64,000 bases of DNA from Vigna angularis (taxonomy: Eukaryota; Streptophyta; Magnoliopsida; Fabales; Fabaceae), in NCBI RefSeq assembly GCF_016808095.1, contig NC_068970.1:10522501-10586500 (forward strand), in the 5' to 3' direction. Below the pieces are notes generated by a model that was not told where the DNA came from, did not search any database, and was given only the letters and a program-made list of their open reading frames with translations. Each line of letters starts with the position of its first letter. Position 1 is the first letter of the stretch. Made by a program: the position numbers and the translations under genes. Below are positions 51,672-64,000 of the stretch, piece by piece.

Positions 51672-52080
51672 GACGGTGCCTTCAACAAAAAACCGCACGA
51701 AAGATCTAGAACAGAACAGATCAACAATACCTGAACATCGAAAAACATAATTAAACCGACGATACATCAAAACCCACAAATTCATCAAAATACGTATATA
51801 CAAGCACATCACAATCACAAGGAACTCTAAATTGGAGAGAAAAAAATCGTGCTAGAAGAGACAAAATGAGAGGGCGAAGGAGCTCTCACCTGCCAGAGAA
51901 TCCCTGGCGCAGATCGAGAGGGTCGGAGCAGAACGAGAATGGCGAGGGAGGGTTTCAGTATTTTTCTCGCTCTACTTTCTCTCTCTAACTTTTCTTGTGT
52001 TGGAGCTGTTCTGGTTGAGTATTTATACAAGAACAAGAAAAGGGGGCTAGGGATTTGAAGAAGAAGGAAGAGAACACGGA
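51672..52080 (-). other. TOPLESS 5' UTR with probable leader intron
   Basis: A good donor (GGCAG|GTGAGAG, intron from 51889) and an acceptor (TTCAG at 51731-51732) define a likely 159-bp intron in the 5' UTR. Leader introns are common in this gene family. Upstream bases are CT-rich on the sense strand. Confidence 0.5.
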
Positions 52081-52824
52081 GATAGACAAAGAGAGAAGAG
52101 AAGAATTGTTGTGAGCAACGAAATTATGGTATCAGACAGTTTAAATAGCGTGTGCGCGAGAACGAGATGAGATGGAATCATGACTTTATTATATCATAAC
52201 TATAAGTAGTTAGATAAGTCAAAGTACTTATACGTGTCTTTGATAAGCACAATGGCTTATACAGCTGTTATATCGTATGTGCTTATCAAGAGTCCTAGAT
52301 TTGGATTTATTTCCGGGTGGACTAGCCGTGTTTTCAACCTCGGTAACATTCATTACTATTTTCTAATTTTTGCTATGAGCCATAATGGTCATTTATTAAA
52401 CATTAATTTAAAAATTGAAATTTCGAAAATAAAAATAAATAAAGAAATTTATTATGTTGGGGGCATATTTGTGTGGGTGAGAGTTTGCTCTATTTGGATG
52501 TTTTTGTGTGTAGGTAGGTGGTGTGTGTGGTCTGATTGGGGAGAGATTTTGAAGGTGTTTGTTATTAAAAGAAAGAAATGGAATTTGTTTTTGTTTGTTT
52601 TTTATTAATTGAAAAGGCAAGATATTCGTTATATTAATAGAGGAAAAATATTTGACCTTTTTTTGCCCTGTTGAGGAAGATTAGGACGTTATGGCAGAAG
52701 TAAAGTTAGTATTATTTGATGTATGGTGGGTCCCGTGTTATCATCTACTGGTTTAATTTGAAAAGGTCACCTCCAGTCACACCCACTTGCAAGTCACTAA
52801 CAAGCAGTTATAACTGTTCAGGTA

Positions 52825-52829
<5 letters not shown>

Positions 52830-52885
<56 letters not shown>
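52830..52885. repeat. (TAA)n microsatellite
   Basis: About 18 TAA/ATA units without interruption. Confidence 0.9.
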
Positions 52886-52887
<2 letters not shown>

Positions 52888-53779
52888 GATGATACTTTTA
52901 TTTAGTAAATTAACTGCATGTCTGTGTAAAACTGTCCTTATTTCTAAACGATTTTAGTAATTAATTTAAAATAAGAATAAAAACTAATGTATTTTACAAT
53001 GTATTTATCCTACATTTATATTAATGAGTGTAATAATAGTTTTCTTTTTTATCATTAAATATTTATTATTTTCTTTCTTAGGTCATATAACTATATATAA
53101 CAAGCAATCCGCATTGTCTTTATACTTTTTCTTTGTTTTTTATTTTATTATTTTGTTGACCTTAAAGTCGATTTTAATCATAAAAAATAATAAGAATTCA
53201 CTAAAAAGGCACACATTAATTATGCCTGTATATTAATTAATATATAATACTTTTATTTTCCAACAATATCTTAAGATTTTAAAATATTTTCTTAAAATAT
53301 TTTAAATTAATACATATTCAATTACTTTATTAAGTCATGTAACCTAATCTATTTCAATATAGTAAAAATTATATATATAATTAATTATTTGTATTGAATA
53401 TCCATATAATACTGTATCTATAATGAAAAAAATATTCATTAAGTTCAAGAGTAATAATAAATTAATTAAAAATAAAATATATTACAATCTAATATAAACA
53501 TTCCACAAATATAAATTATAGGTATAAAATCTGTTACAAATATAGTTAATAAAAATATTTACTTTTACATATAAATAATACTAAATTGTTAATAATTTGT
53601 AAATAACATAAAAACATACCAACTTAAAAAATTATTTTAAACAATAAATCTGAAAGATTATTCCAGATCTCTTATTACAATTAACTGTTAAAAAATTATA
53701 TAATTATAAATAAATTAACAAAAACAATTTTTATAACATATAAAAATAATATATTTATATAAGATATATAATAATTTAT

Positions 53780-53803
53780 AATATATATATATATATATAT
53801 ATT
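53780..53803. repeat. (AT)n microsatellite
   Basis: Short pure AT run within AT-rich DNA. Confidence 0.7.
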
Positions 53804-55559
53804 TGAAAGTTGTATATTTTTTTTCTAGTTACTTTATTTGTTAATATTGAGCTTAAATATTATTTTCCGCGTCTAGTCGTAATGAATGCTTATTAAAAAG
53901 AAAAATATTAAAATTCTATGATAATATTTCTTTTTCATCAGTATTTTATATGTTTAATTGTTTTAAATTAATATATTTATTTTCCCTTTATATTTTTTAT
54001 TAATTTTATGCTGAAATTGGTTTTAAACATTTAATAAGTAGTAACATTTTTTGGTACAAAATTAAAAGAGTTTATAATTAAATAAAATATATTTTAAAAT
54101 TTTCATTGTAAATATAATAACGATTCTATTTTTCAGCAAGACTGACATTTTAAAAATATTTAAAATTAATGTTATCGTTTTCTTTATTTTTTTGTAAAAT
54201 AACTATTATTTTTTATATAACGAAAACTTATAATATTAAATACTTCTACATTTAAAAGAATAAATTTGTAATTAAATTTTATGATAAAAAAATACTTTTA
54301 ACTGATAAATTGTATGTTAGATTTGTGATAAACAGACGAAATTATGATTAAAACATTATTTTAATAGGTGGTGTTTTCTTAAATATTAAAATCATATTTA
54401 TAAATTGAAATACAAGTTGAAGACATAAGAGACGTTAAAATACTATTTACGTCCTTCCTTCGGGCAAAAGAATCTTACAATGTTATTGTTAAAAAATTAT
54501 CCATAATTTTTTTATTTACTGCATTATAAAACAAGATCACTTGCTATATATTCTCTCAATGAAAAACCACCACTAGAAAACTATTCTCCTTTTTATCATA
54601 ATTTATTTGCATTGTTTCAGCGTGCATCATTGAAACGATAATTAACTGAACAACCATTTATTAGTTTGATTTTCGAGTACCTATTTTATTCACGAAACAA
54701 TTTATGTTGCCTTGAAAAAAGAATTATCTAACTATAACTAATTATCATAAAAACAATTAAATGTATTTTAAATGAGAAAATATTATAATATTTTTTAACT
54801 ATTAATTGAGTGATATTTCCACTTTTTAATTAGTAATTAATTAATGCGATTATATAGCATGGCTAGCCTAAGATGTATTTACATTTTTTAGTATCTTACT
54901 GATGATTGCTCTTAATAAATTAACGATATAAAATTTTATTAATATTTTAGTTAAAAATGGTACTTTTTTATGTTTTGCTAGCTTGTAAGCCACGCTTTAG
55001 AAATTTATAAGTTTTAACTTGATATAGATTTAGTTTAATTAATTGTAATTTTATAAGTTAAAATCGGTTTTAGTCTTAGTGTGCATACACTTTTTTTTTT
55101 AAGATTTATATCCAATATTGTAGGGTATTTAAGTTTTATGTGTTCCACTCCATAATAAGATACCATGTATAAAAGGTAAGTATTATAATAATATATAAAA
55201 TTGATATAGAAAAACATTACTTTCATGTAATAATAGCAATAGTATACATTTACCGTTTTTTAAGAAAGGTATATTAAGTTTGAATATATAAATATAATAT
55301 TTATCATATTTATTATGATATGTTTTATTTGAATTATTTCTTAGTTTTGAATTTACCTCTAATAACTTATCTGTAATTCATTGTTTACTCATCAAATATT
55401 TGTAATTGCTTAATCTTAGATTAGTATCAACATTTTTCATCAATTTTCTATTTTCAAATACATTCATGCACCTAAAATAATTAAAGCTTAGACAATATTT
55501 AAATTTAGATATCTCTAAGAATTCTCTCTCTCTCTCTGTCTCTTTTTATCTATACGTAA

Positions 55560-55564
55560 TATAC

Positions 55565-55640
<76 letters not shown>
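55560..55640. repeat. Compound (ATAC)n(AT)n microsatellite
   Basis: Several atac units run into a long AT dinucleotide tract of about 60 bp. A CT tract lies just upstream (55525-55545). Confidence 0.9.
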
Positions 55641-55641
<1 letters not shown>

Positions 55642-58600
55642 CACACATTTTTATAATTTTAGAAATCCAAATAACTATTTTAATAAGATAATTGTATTTT
55701 TTATATTTTAGTTATCCTATACAACAATTAATACTGATTTTAATCTTTTAATATCTAGATAATTATTTTGTGAGAATAAATGAAAAAATAATCTTCATTA
55801 TGCAATTAATTATACATCGTAAAAGTTAAAGAGTAATTAAAATTATAAACATTATCACTTGACACAATCACCCTTTTTTTCAATATTTAGATATACATGC
55901 TAAACTCATTATTTTACATAATTAAATTTAGTTTATTTAATTATGTATTTAATGTAGGTACCTGATATATGTGAGTTAGTCTTAGATCCAAATATCCAAA
56001 TAGAACTTAATAATTGTGTTTAAGTTGGGGTGAGAAAAGTAATCATAGGGAGTGTATATAGTAAAAACAAGGCCTTGACTTTTGAATACAAAAGAGAGTG
56101 AGCTTTGTAAAAGTGTGGGTGCAAATAAATTTTTTAAATTTCCTTTATAATTTTATAAAAGTCATTTCTTCTTCAATCCTTGTTTATAATTTATTTTTTA
56201 AAACACAAAAACATACATTTTGTTCTATCCTTGTGTTTTTTCAATGTATAAGCTATCTAAGAAATCAAGTAAAGCAACAAAAGAGTTATTGGTTTGGACA
56301 AATTACTCCTCCGTTGTTATGTTTTCAATTTCTACACTCTATTGCGTAATAGCTTACGCATGTTTAGGCTGTTAGGAAAAAGGATATTTTTTTTTAGTTT
56401 GAGTATAAATTTAGGGCGTGTTATAATTATAATTAGAATTTTTCAGGTCATATTTTATATTGTTTTTGTTTTTCCTCTTCAATGTCTGTTTTCCTAAAGA
56501 CACGGAAAATTAAATGCGAAAGTTACTGTTGTTTAAAACTTCAATTCAAATCATAAGTGATCAATGAAAACACATGGGACTGCATTCACTCTTTTTTTAT
56601 CATAAAAAAATAAAATTATTATTATTATAAAAATAAATATATATGATTTTTTTATAATTTATCTGAGATCATTTTTATTTATTTCAGAGATAATTTTTTT
56701 ATTATAAAAATCTATTTTAGTTTTAAAAATAATTACATTTTTAAAAATAGATAAATTTATAAGAAAAGTTATTAAAACCTATATTTAAGGACAAATTTTG
56801 TATGTATACACAAAAATGAAAAATATATTTTATACTTTTTAGCTTTAGAAAATGATTAAATTTAAATAAAGAGTTATTTTTAAAAAAACAATATCACTTA
56901 AAATGGATATTTTATGACAAAATCGAAATAATATGTGTATACCAAAATGAATCTGTTTATATAATAGTATAAATAATTTTGTTGTAAAATGGGTTAGGAT
57001 TCTTGCACGTGACTATTTTAATTTAGAGTCAAATTGGTGTTTTGTTAAATTGTTTGATTTAATGAACTAAGGCATAATTGCATATTGATTGAAACTTTTT
57101 TTTTCCCATGTTAATATTTCATGATTTTAGAATTAGTGAACTTTAGATAACGTTTAGAACAATTTCTTTTCCCCTTAGATTTTATATTGAATAGTATTTG
57201 GAGAAGATTTTTCAAAACTAAATTTGAAGCATTCTTATAGCCCTCTGTTGACTTGGGTCATCAGGCATATATTTGAAATATGATATTTAATATTTTTATA
57301 AAATTTTGAAATTGTAAAATGTTGATAACTATAATTCTTGTTTAATCAAAGGTTAATAAAACAGTTTACATAATTAATTTAAGCAAATAAACAATATAAG
57401 TAGCTCGGAAAAAGTCAATTTAATGCAAAATTTAAACTTTAAAGGTAATCAAGTGAACATTTGATTACAAAATAAAAAAACAAGGGAAATTTTAATATTT
57501 GTAAATTAAGGAGTTGTTTAAAAGATTTTAATCTAATATTATCTATTGCATTCATAATATAGTAAAAACACTGATATTTAATTTAGGGAGGTAAATATTA
57601 CAATATTAAAATACTTTTCTTGAAGTTAAATGTAATCATAAAAGCAAAAGTTTACTATAAAAGAAAAGTTATTTTAGCATGGAATCATCATTATTATTAA
57701 ACTAAAACATGATATTTCTATTTGTCAATATCACTATATTGTTTTTTAATTTAAAAGACATTTATTTTTCCGAGAAAGGAGAGAGACAGATAACTTAAAA
57801 GTGCAATTATGTGTGGAAGTCATTATTTTCTTTCAACACGTGAAGTCAGGAAGAGATGTCGACAATGAAAAGAGATATTGGTGATAATTTAAAGTTTTAT
57901 TATTTTTCAAACAAGCATTCACATTTTAAGAATGTTTGTTTTATGTTACTTTCTATTTTTTTGTAAGAGAAGATGTAACGAATGTTTTTATGTTTGTTAA
58001 ATGGTTATGAAAAATATTTTAATTAAATTTATTTTGAAAATAGACAACTTAATAAATTTTGGTATCCATGCCCGTTAAAGAAACTGTTATGACTCAAAAA
58101 TGGTTTCTTATTTTTCTCTTAAGGGCAAGATTATGGTAATTAATTTGGATTTGGATATAAAATTTTAATATAGTGATAATAAAGCAACATGAACGCCAGT
58201 TTGCAGCAAGTTAGTATTTTTTTTTTTTAATTTGAAAAATTAGAAGAATGGATATATATACTGAAATCCCATCTGTTTTTGTTTGTTATATTAATTATTT
58301 TAAAACATCGATTATGTAAAAAAAATTAATATATATTATTAAATTAAAAAACTATATTAATCATTTTTTAAGTTTGAAATCAAAATATATTAAAGTATAA
58401 AATATAAACTAATTCTAATTTTTTGTTTAAACTTATGAACTAAAACATATATAATAATAAAAACAAAACAAAACATTGATATTCCATCATCACGCATAGT
58501 TGTTAGTACAATTAATCAAATCAATTTAGAGAAAAATTTTCCATATTATCACTATTCCATAAATTATCTTGATTCCATTATATCTACATTACGAGGACAA

Positions 58601-59115
58601 TGGGAAAAATACAAAATGACAACTAATCAAAATGCTTGCACGACAAATAGTATGCCAAAACTATCAAAAGTAAATCCCATTGAAGTATGAATGAGATGTT
58701 TTTGTTTTTAATTAGTACCAGGCTATACTTATTATTGGTTTAGTGTCTATTTAAATAAAATTTTTGTACCGGCATTTATAAAAAAATATATTTTTTATAA
58801 ATCCAAATTAGTTTATATGTAAATTAGAAGTTATGTCCTAAAAAAGTTAATATAGTTTTTTAACAAATTAACTTGTACATAAATTAACAATAAATAGTTA
58901 CTTATAAAATTCACTAAATGTTGCTTTATTTTTAGTTTATCATATTTTAATGTTAGTTAATCAGGAATCACTAAAGAAATATATTTTGTGAAATTTTGTT
59001 TACAAATATTTCGTTAATTTTAATAGAAGTCACGTGAAAATATACAATTCCTTCTCTCTTTTTTAATTTATGAGGAAAAGTCTTACAAAATATAAAAAGT
59101 TAGTAGTGAATATGG

Positions 59116-59117
<2 letters not shown>

Positions 59118-59170
<53 letters not shown>
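59118..59170. repeat. (AT)n microsatellite
   Basis: About 26 AT units, about 200 bp left of the Mutator-like element. Confidence 0.9.
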
Positions 59171-59176
<6 letters not shown>

Positions 59177-59377
59177 TTATTATTACATAAGAAAAGAAAC
59201 AAGATATATAAATACAAAAGATAAACTAATTTTCATAAAATAAATTTAAATAGAAGAAATCACATTGATAAAATTTATCAATTAATAAATATTTTCCATG
59301 GATAAATTATTTTTTCTTATAGTATTTATTTATAAACGAGAAGACTGAATTTAACCAGAAAATCATTATAAAATTTA

Positions 59378-60465
59378 GGGTTAAATATGTCTTTCGTCCC
59401 TTAAGTATCACACAATTTTGGGTTTAGTTCCTACTCAAAACTTTGATGGTTTTTAATCCTTATAGTTTTAAAACTATTACTACTAATCCCTAAAATTGGA
59501 TGGCGTTAAATTGTCTTTCATGTGGCAAACGACAAACCACGTTTCATGCCACCTCCCGTGCCACGTTTAGTGCTTTTTTCTGTCTTCGTCAATGGACCAG
59601 TTTCTCTTCAAACCATAGAAAGTCAACGGCATTCAAACACAAAACCTCTTCGTCGCCATTTCCAAAACCTTTTCCATAAAGAAAGTCGAAACGTTTCTCT
59701 GAGTTGGATTCCATAGATTGTTCATGTAAAGTGGTTCAGCTTTAGCTATGAGGATGCCATTCGAGCACCCCACATAATTTTCCCATGGGCACCTTGGCAG
59801 TTTTCTGAAGAAGGGTCTACATTAGCACCCAAAGGGCATGTATGCATATGAAGTTTCGATGGAGCCACTTCGAGCAACGTGTCTACGGTATTTCTCAGCG
59901 TTTTGGTTAAACCTCCCCCATCTCATTCACAATTCCTCTCAGTGGTTTTGATTTGGTGTGATAATTACCCCATGCTCCTCTTCTATCTCTTCTTATTGTT
60001 ATCTCTTCAACTTCAACCTTCACGGATATCCACAAAAAAATAAACTTTTTGGTTGGAAATAGCTTAAAGTACCAACTGGGTTTTGTGCAACTTTTCTCTT
60101 TTGCCTAGTGGAAATAACTTAAAGTACCAAACTTTATGCGCCCTGAGGGGTGGACTGGTGAGAGAAATTTTGGGGTTTGCTTCAATTTCGCTTTACAGTT
60201 GAAGATTCATGGTGGGTGCTTGGTGCTTCAGTTTTTTGAATCTTCTGTTCAAGGTCGGGCTTGCCTTGAATCCTCAAGAAGCACTAAACGTGGCACGGGT
60301 GGTGGCATGAAACGTGAGTTTGCCGTTTGCCACGTAACGCCATCCAATTTTAGGGATTAGTAGTAATAGTTTCAAAACTATAAGGACTAAAAGCCATCAA
60401 AGTTTCGAGTCGGGACTAAACCCAAAATCGTGTGATACTTAAGGGACGAAAAACATATTTAACTC
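59378..60465. mobile_element. Non-autonomous Mutator-like element with 9-bp target duplication
   Basis: Long terminal inverted repeats of about 200 bp start GGGTTAAATATGTCTTTCG (left) and GAGTTAAATATGTTTTTCG (right, reverse complement). They stay aligned through phrases such as CCCTTAAGTATCACAC and GCCACGTTTAGTGC. A perfect 9-bp direct repeat TAAAATTTA flanks it (59369-59377 and 60466-60474), the hallmark of Mutator-like transposition. The roughly 690-bp interior has higher complexity than the surroundings but no transposase domain. It may hold captured host sequence. Confidence 0.85.
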
Positions 60466-60697
60466 TAAAATTTACGTTCGTTGGCGATGTATAAATTTTA
60501 CCACACTTTTTATATAAATCATATTTACATTATTTATATAATATAAAATATCATTTATATAATAGTATCAAAGCTTTCAACTTTTTTTTAAGCTCTAAAA
60601 TAAAAGAAATAATTTACTTTATTTTTCATTGAAAATTTAACCTACATATATCTTTCATGTTAATAGCTTTTCGGTAGACGATTTAAGAAACATTAAG

Positions 60698-60986
60698 CCC
60701 TTAGTCATTTGAATGGATTTAGAGGAGAGTGATTCAATGAATTTGAGAGGATTTGAAGATAAATTTTGTTGTTGTTTATTTGAGTCGATTTTGAAGCTAA
60801 GTGAGAATTTTGGAAGTAAATTTTTTTAATTTGTCACATCAATCAAATTCTACACTAATTCTCATCAACTTTACTTTCAAATCCACTTTCACTTACCTCT
60901 AAAATCCACTCAAATAAATAACAAAAAATTTACCTTCAAATCCTCTCAAATTCATTCAATTACTCTCCCCCAAATCCATTCAAGCC
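60698..60986. mobile_element. Tourist-like MITE, second copy
   Basis: Inverted arms include TTGAATGGATTTAGAGG on the left and TTGAATGGATTTGGGGG on the reverse-complemented right. TAA lies on each side (60695-60697 and 60987-60989). Arms share the ATTTGAGAGGATTTGAAG phrase with the element at 12497, so both belong to one family. The extreme ends are worn. Confidence 0.75.
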
Positions 60987-63123
60987 TAAGTAACAACTTC
61001 AACTTTTGAGGTATCCAGTTAACCTTCTACTTCTTGTTTTTCACATGTAACCATAGAAGCATACACTTGATTAAGAATTTTCTTATTTTTTAAATATATT
61101 TTAAATTCACACAATGACTTTGAATTCTTCTTACTTTTATTCTTAAAATTACTCTTTTTTTCCCCTTTTTCTTTTCATCTTTCCTTTTGTACTAAATTCT
61201 TCGTCTTCTTCCTTCCATAATTCTCCTTCATCTGCATTTTTCTTTCTTTTTTATAGTTAAACATTATAAAGTCTTCGTCTTCTTTTTCTTTTTGAAAGGA
61301 TATTAAATAGTCTATACTTTAAACCCATGAGAGTAAATGTTTAGCAAATTTTAGTTTTACTTCTAATATTGTGTTTCACGAAAGATATTAATTAGGAAGA
61401 TAAAAAAAATATGGAAAGTTAGATGTGACACACAAGAATTCCCTTTTTGTGACAAAAAATAATTTTGTTCTTCATACATTTCTCTCCTTGTATTTCTAAA
61501 AAACAAACCTAACTCGTCTTATTCTGACTGTGTCCGTCAATGTAACCAAAAAAAGATACTAATAAGTGCTAACTTGCCTTTTAAATTTAATAATTATAAT
61601 AACCAGCTCACATGTAAAAGTTATACAATAGAAAAATATAGAACCAACTAAAAATGTTTCTACTATTTACTTTTCAAAACATAATCACTTTGAACATTTT
61701 CTAAAATAATTTTATAAATATTATTTTCAGAAACTATACTTTTCCATAAAAAGTAACCAATACATAATTTTTATGGTGGAAAAGTTACACCATTCACCCG
61801 TGCACAAGGGGTTTAATTCTTGCGCAGAGGGTCCATCATACATACTGGAAACACTGAAGAATTATATGAAAGAAAATGTAAAATGATGGAATATTTTTAA
61901 AGATAAATTTCTGACAAAATTGACACATAAACATCCATACTTGACTTCAAAAACCTTCAATTTCCTATGCTGCTAGGCCTGGTTTTTTATTTAAAAATTT
62001 GTAACATAAGCCAATTGAATTTCAACATGATTTAAAAAATCTTTTGATAAACTTTTACCCTTTTTTACAAAAGATAAATAAATAATAAAATCAGTGGCAT
62101 TACATCCAAAAAAAGTTTGGAGAATTTTCACTTAATATATAAAATACTGCATATTTCTTTCTTTCCTTTCATCATCACCTTATACAAAACTTCCATTACA
62201 AGCTGATATGAGGTCCATGATGTTAATTATGTGTGTGCGTGTACGTGGAAGATATCAGATAAAGAGAGACACAAAAATATATAAGTGATTTCGTGTGTAG
62301 GAAGTGGAGAGAAGGAGCTAGAGAAAGGTATATATAGAATGAGGTTATGCAACTTCGTGTGTGAAAAACAAAGGTAAACGTCATGATTCCATTCTATGTA
62401 AGAGTGGAATCATAATGCATGGATTAAAGAAAGAAAAAAAAGTGATGCTGCTAGTTGTTATTATTTCAAGGGCTAGTTAATTATGTTCCTGACTTCAGTT
62501 TTCATGCTCTACTGCATGATTTGCAATATATTGTTGCTCTCTGAAATATTGAAAACATGCATTGATATTTGAAAGAGCAGTGGTTTGGTTTGTACAAAAA
62601 GGGTTGAAGATGGACCAAAAATGAAGAAAAAATGGTGATTTGATTAAGCAACATAAATAGTTTTACGGTGTTGGTGGTGTAAAATCTTTTTGGGTTTGTT
62701 TTTATTAGGGTTAAGACCCACCAAGAGGTGGTCATTTTGGGTGGTAGCTAAGAGGGAGGGTCTGATGAGCTAAAAAGATGGGGATTGAGAAATGTTATTG
62801 AGTGGGATCTACTTTGGGTTGAAAGAAGCAAAGATGAAATGCATAGATGGGGAATGTCGTTATGAGCACAAACGATCTGATTAGAGAAAAGAATTCTTTG
62901 CTCAGCAAGCAAACTAGAATTTCCCACTTTTTGGTGTACATTTTACATTTTAGCTCTGTTGCACCTTGCTCTTCAGTCAAACGCATGCTCATACCATCAT
63001 TGGCACATAACTGCTACATGAAACTTATCATTACGCACTAAAATTCTATACACCCTACTTTCTTCATTAACTATTAAGCATATTTAAATCGATTGGCTAA
63101 ATCACAAGAGAATAATTCCTAAT
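60987..63123. other. Intergenic stretch, no gene seen
   Basis: AT-rich, with T-rich tracts around 61140-61300 and short open frames lacking motifs. Confidence 0.5.
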
Positions 63124-63460
63124 CTATCAATGGCACCAAAGAGGATGATGATTTGGAGGTTGGGTTTTCCGAACTGGATACACCTGATGACGATGGAAAG
63201 GAAATTGACAATATTGTAGCTTTTGATGCTGACCAATCGGATGACAACGGTGACAAGGAGAATGTCGAGGAGCACGAGGTTGAATTTGAACTACTCAATG
63301 AGACCATGAATGCGCAGGTGTATCTCAGTGCACCTCTAGATAAGTGGTTAAGGGAATGTGCTAAGCAGAAGTGAAGTGTCTAATGCCATGGTTCTTAGAA
63401 GGCGAAAGATGTTTTCGAGAGCTGTGGAAGTATTTGAGCTGAGTTTGAATTGTTTGTTCG
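63124..63460 (+). pseudogene. Frameshifted fragment of a P-class PPR protein
   Basis: A frame beginning near 63124, straight after an in-frame TAA, reads an acidic stretch and then APLDKWLRECAKQK before a TGA at 63365-63374. Shifting frame at about 63370 continues as SEVSNAMVLRRRKMFSRAVE. Together these resemble the region just before the PPR repeats in plant P-class proteins such as the At1g80270 group, where a PLDKWL-type phrase is followed by an LRRR-type helix. No PPR repeats follow. It looks like a dead partial copy. The match is from memory of the family and is moderate. Confidence 0.45.
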
Positions 63461-63791
63461 TTATGTCTTTTAAGCTTAATTATACATTTGATCTCCGTAT
63501 TTGTTAAGTTGGTTAAATTTCGGCTTCATATTTCTTTTGTTTAAAGATTTGTGAAACGATCAAGGCTTCTCCAGAAAATGGAATGTGTCAAGATATGCGC
63601 ATGAATGGAGGTCACTATTTTGGCCAAGTGAAAATTTAATCTCAAAGATATAAACCTTCAAATGAGTTTCTATTTGCAACGCATCAACCTTGTACTAAAG
63701 CAATGCCACTACACCAAATGAAGGTCATATAACAGAACAATCAAAGAACTTCAGCACACATCGAAGAGATCTAACAAAAAAATCTATTTAT
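63461..63791. other. Spacer and likely 3' UTR of the MOZART1-like gene
   Basis: No open frame of note. The right side probably carries the 3' UTR of the minus-strand gene that ends at 63792. Confidence 0.45.
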
Positions 63792-64000
63792 TTATGGAAA
63801 AGAAGGAGCCTCAGGAAGTGATGATGATAACGAGGGCTTCTCTTTTCTTAGTTCCTTGACAACAGCAGCAAGTGCTTCTGGATTGACTCCAAGATCACAA
63901 AGTGCAATTAGAACCGAAAGTGTGTGGCGGTCTAGACCCGTGTCAAGTATATTGGACATATGGAACGCCAGGTCTAGAGATTCTCGTGCAGCTCGAGCAG
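63792..64000 (-). CDS. MZT1: MOZART1/GIP gamma-tubulin complex small protein, 5' end outside window
   Basis: The last 69 or so codons are present on the minus strand, ending in TAA at 63792-63794. The visible part has ARESLELAFHMSNILDTGLD, then HTLSVLIALCDLGVNPEALA and AAVVKELRKEK, followed by a Ser/Pro tail. This is the helical core of MOZART1 (mitotic-spindle organizing protein 1; GIP1/GIP2 in Arabidopsis). The whole protein is only about 70-75 aa, so just a few residues are missing. It binds GCP3 and is needed to recruit gamma-tubulin complexes and nucleate microtubules, including at the nuclear envelope in plants. The start codon lies beyond the right edge. Confidence 0.92.
   Translation of the reverse strand, partial: ARAARESLDLAFHMSNILDTGLDRHTLSVLIALCDLGVNPEALAAVVKELRKEKPSLSSSLPEAPSFP

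Larger units (their letters stand above)
52081..59368. other. AT-rich intergenic desert
   Basis: More than 7 kb of very AT-rich DNA with microsatellites but no credible gene. Open frames are short and biased to Phe, Leu, Ile, Lys and Asn, as expected by chance in such DNA. Confidence 0.6.

Noticed and set aside
1..64000. CRISPR arrays, operons, rRNA or tRNA genes
   Set aside because: This is plant nuclear DNA; no regular spacer arrays or recognisable tRNA/rRNA were seen by eye. A tRNAscan run would settle tRNAs.

Overview
The window is nuclear DNA from a flowering plant. Genes have many short exons with GT-AG introns, intergenic DNA is very AT-rich, and there are plant MITEs, a LINE remnant and families found only in plants (TOPLESS, BRIZ-type RING/ZnF-UBP, PPR). 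The repeat style, for example foldback elements beginning GGGTTAAATATG, suggests a legume, perhaps Phaseoleae. That placement is inference.

Layout: (1) 1-3.5 kb: a leader-like exon, a foldback MITE and a 72-bp tandem duplication. (2) 3522-5085, minus: a four-exon plant protein of the KIX-like type (403 aa) with an LSLRL EAR-type motif. (3) 5.1-16.5 kb: gene-poor DNA with a tandem array built on palindromes of the form AACGGATGT/ACATCCGTT, a Tourist-like MITE with TAA target duplications, a promoter-like block that leads to no recognisable gene, and a degenerate minisatellite. (4) 16652-31840, plus: a WDR11-type WD40 protein in 20 coding exons (1334 aa), with a GC-AG intron, a NAGNAG acceptor and transposon debris in its introns. 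(5) 33839-35677, minus: a single-exon ANTH/AP180-type clathrin assembly protein (612 aa). (6) 37452-41760, plus: a BRAP2/BRIZ RING and ZnF-UBP protein in 11 exons (477 aa), with one RING zinc ligand apparently replaced by Gln. (7) 43141-51671, minus: a TOPLESS/TPR co-repressor in 25 coding exons (1133 aa). (8) 52-63 kb: an AT-rich desert with microsatellites, a Mutator-like element with a perfect 9-bp target duplication and a second Tourist-like MITE. (9) 63.1-63.5 kb: a frameshifted PPR-type fragment. (10) 63792-64000, minus: the C-terminal part of a MOZART1/GIP gene that runs off the window.

The exon structures were built by hand from splice sites. In every gene the reading frame closes across all junctions, which supports them strongly. 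The genes do not form one pathway. The most suggestive functional link is that TOPLESS binds EAR motifs and the KIX-like protein carries one. I found no clearly new biological system. The best leads are the substituted RING, the orphan promoter block, the palindromic tandem array and the Mutator-like element.
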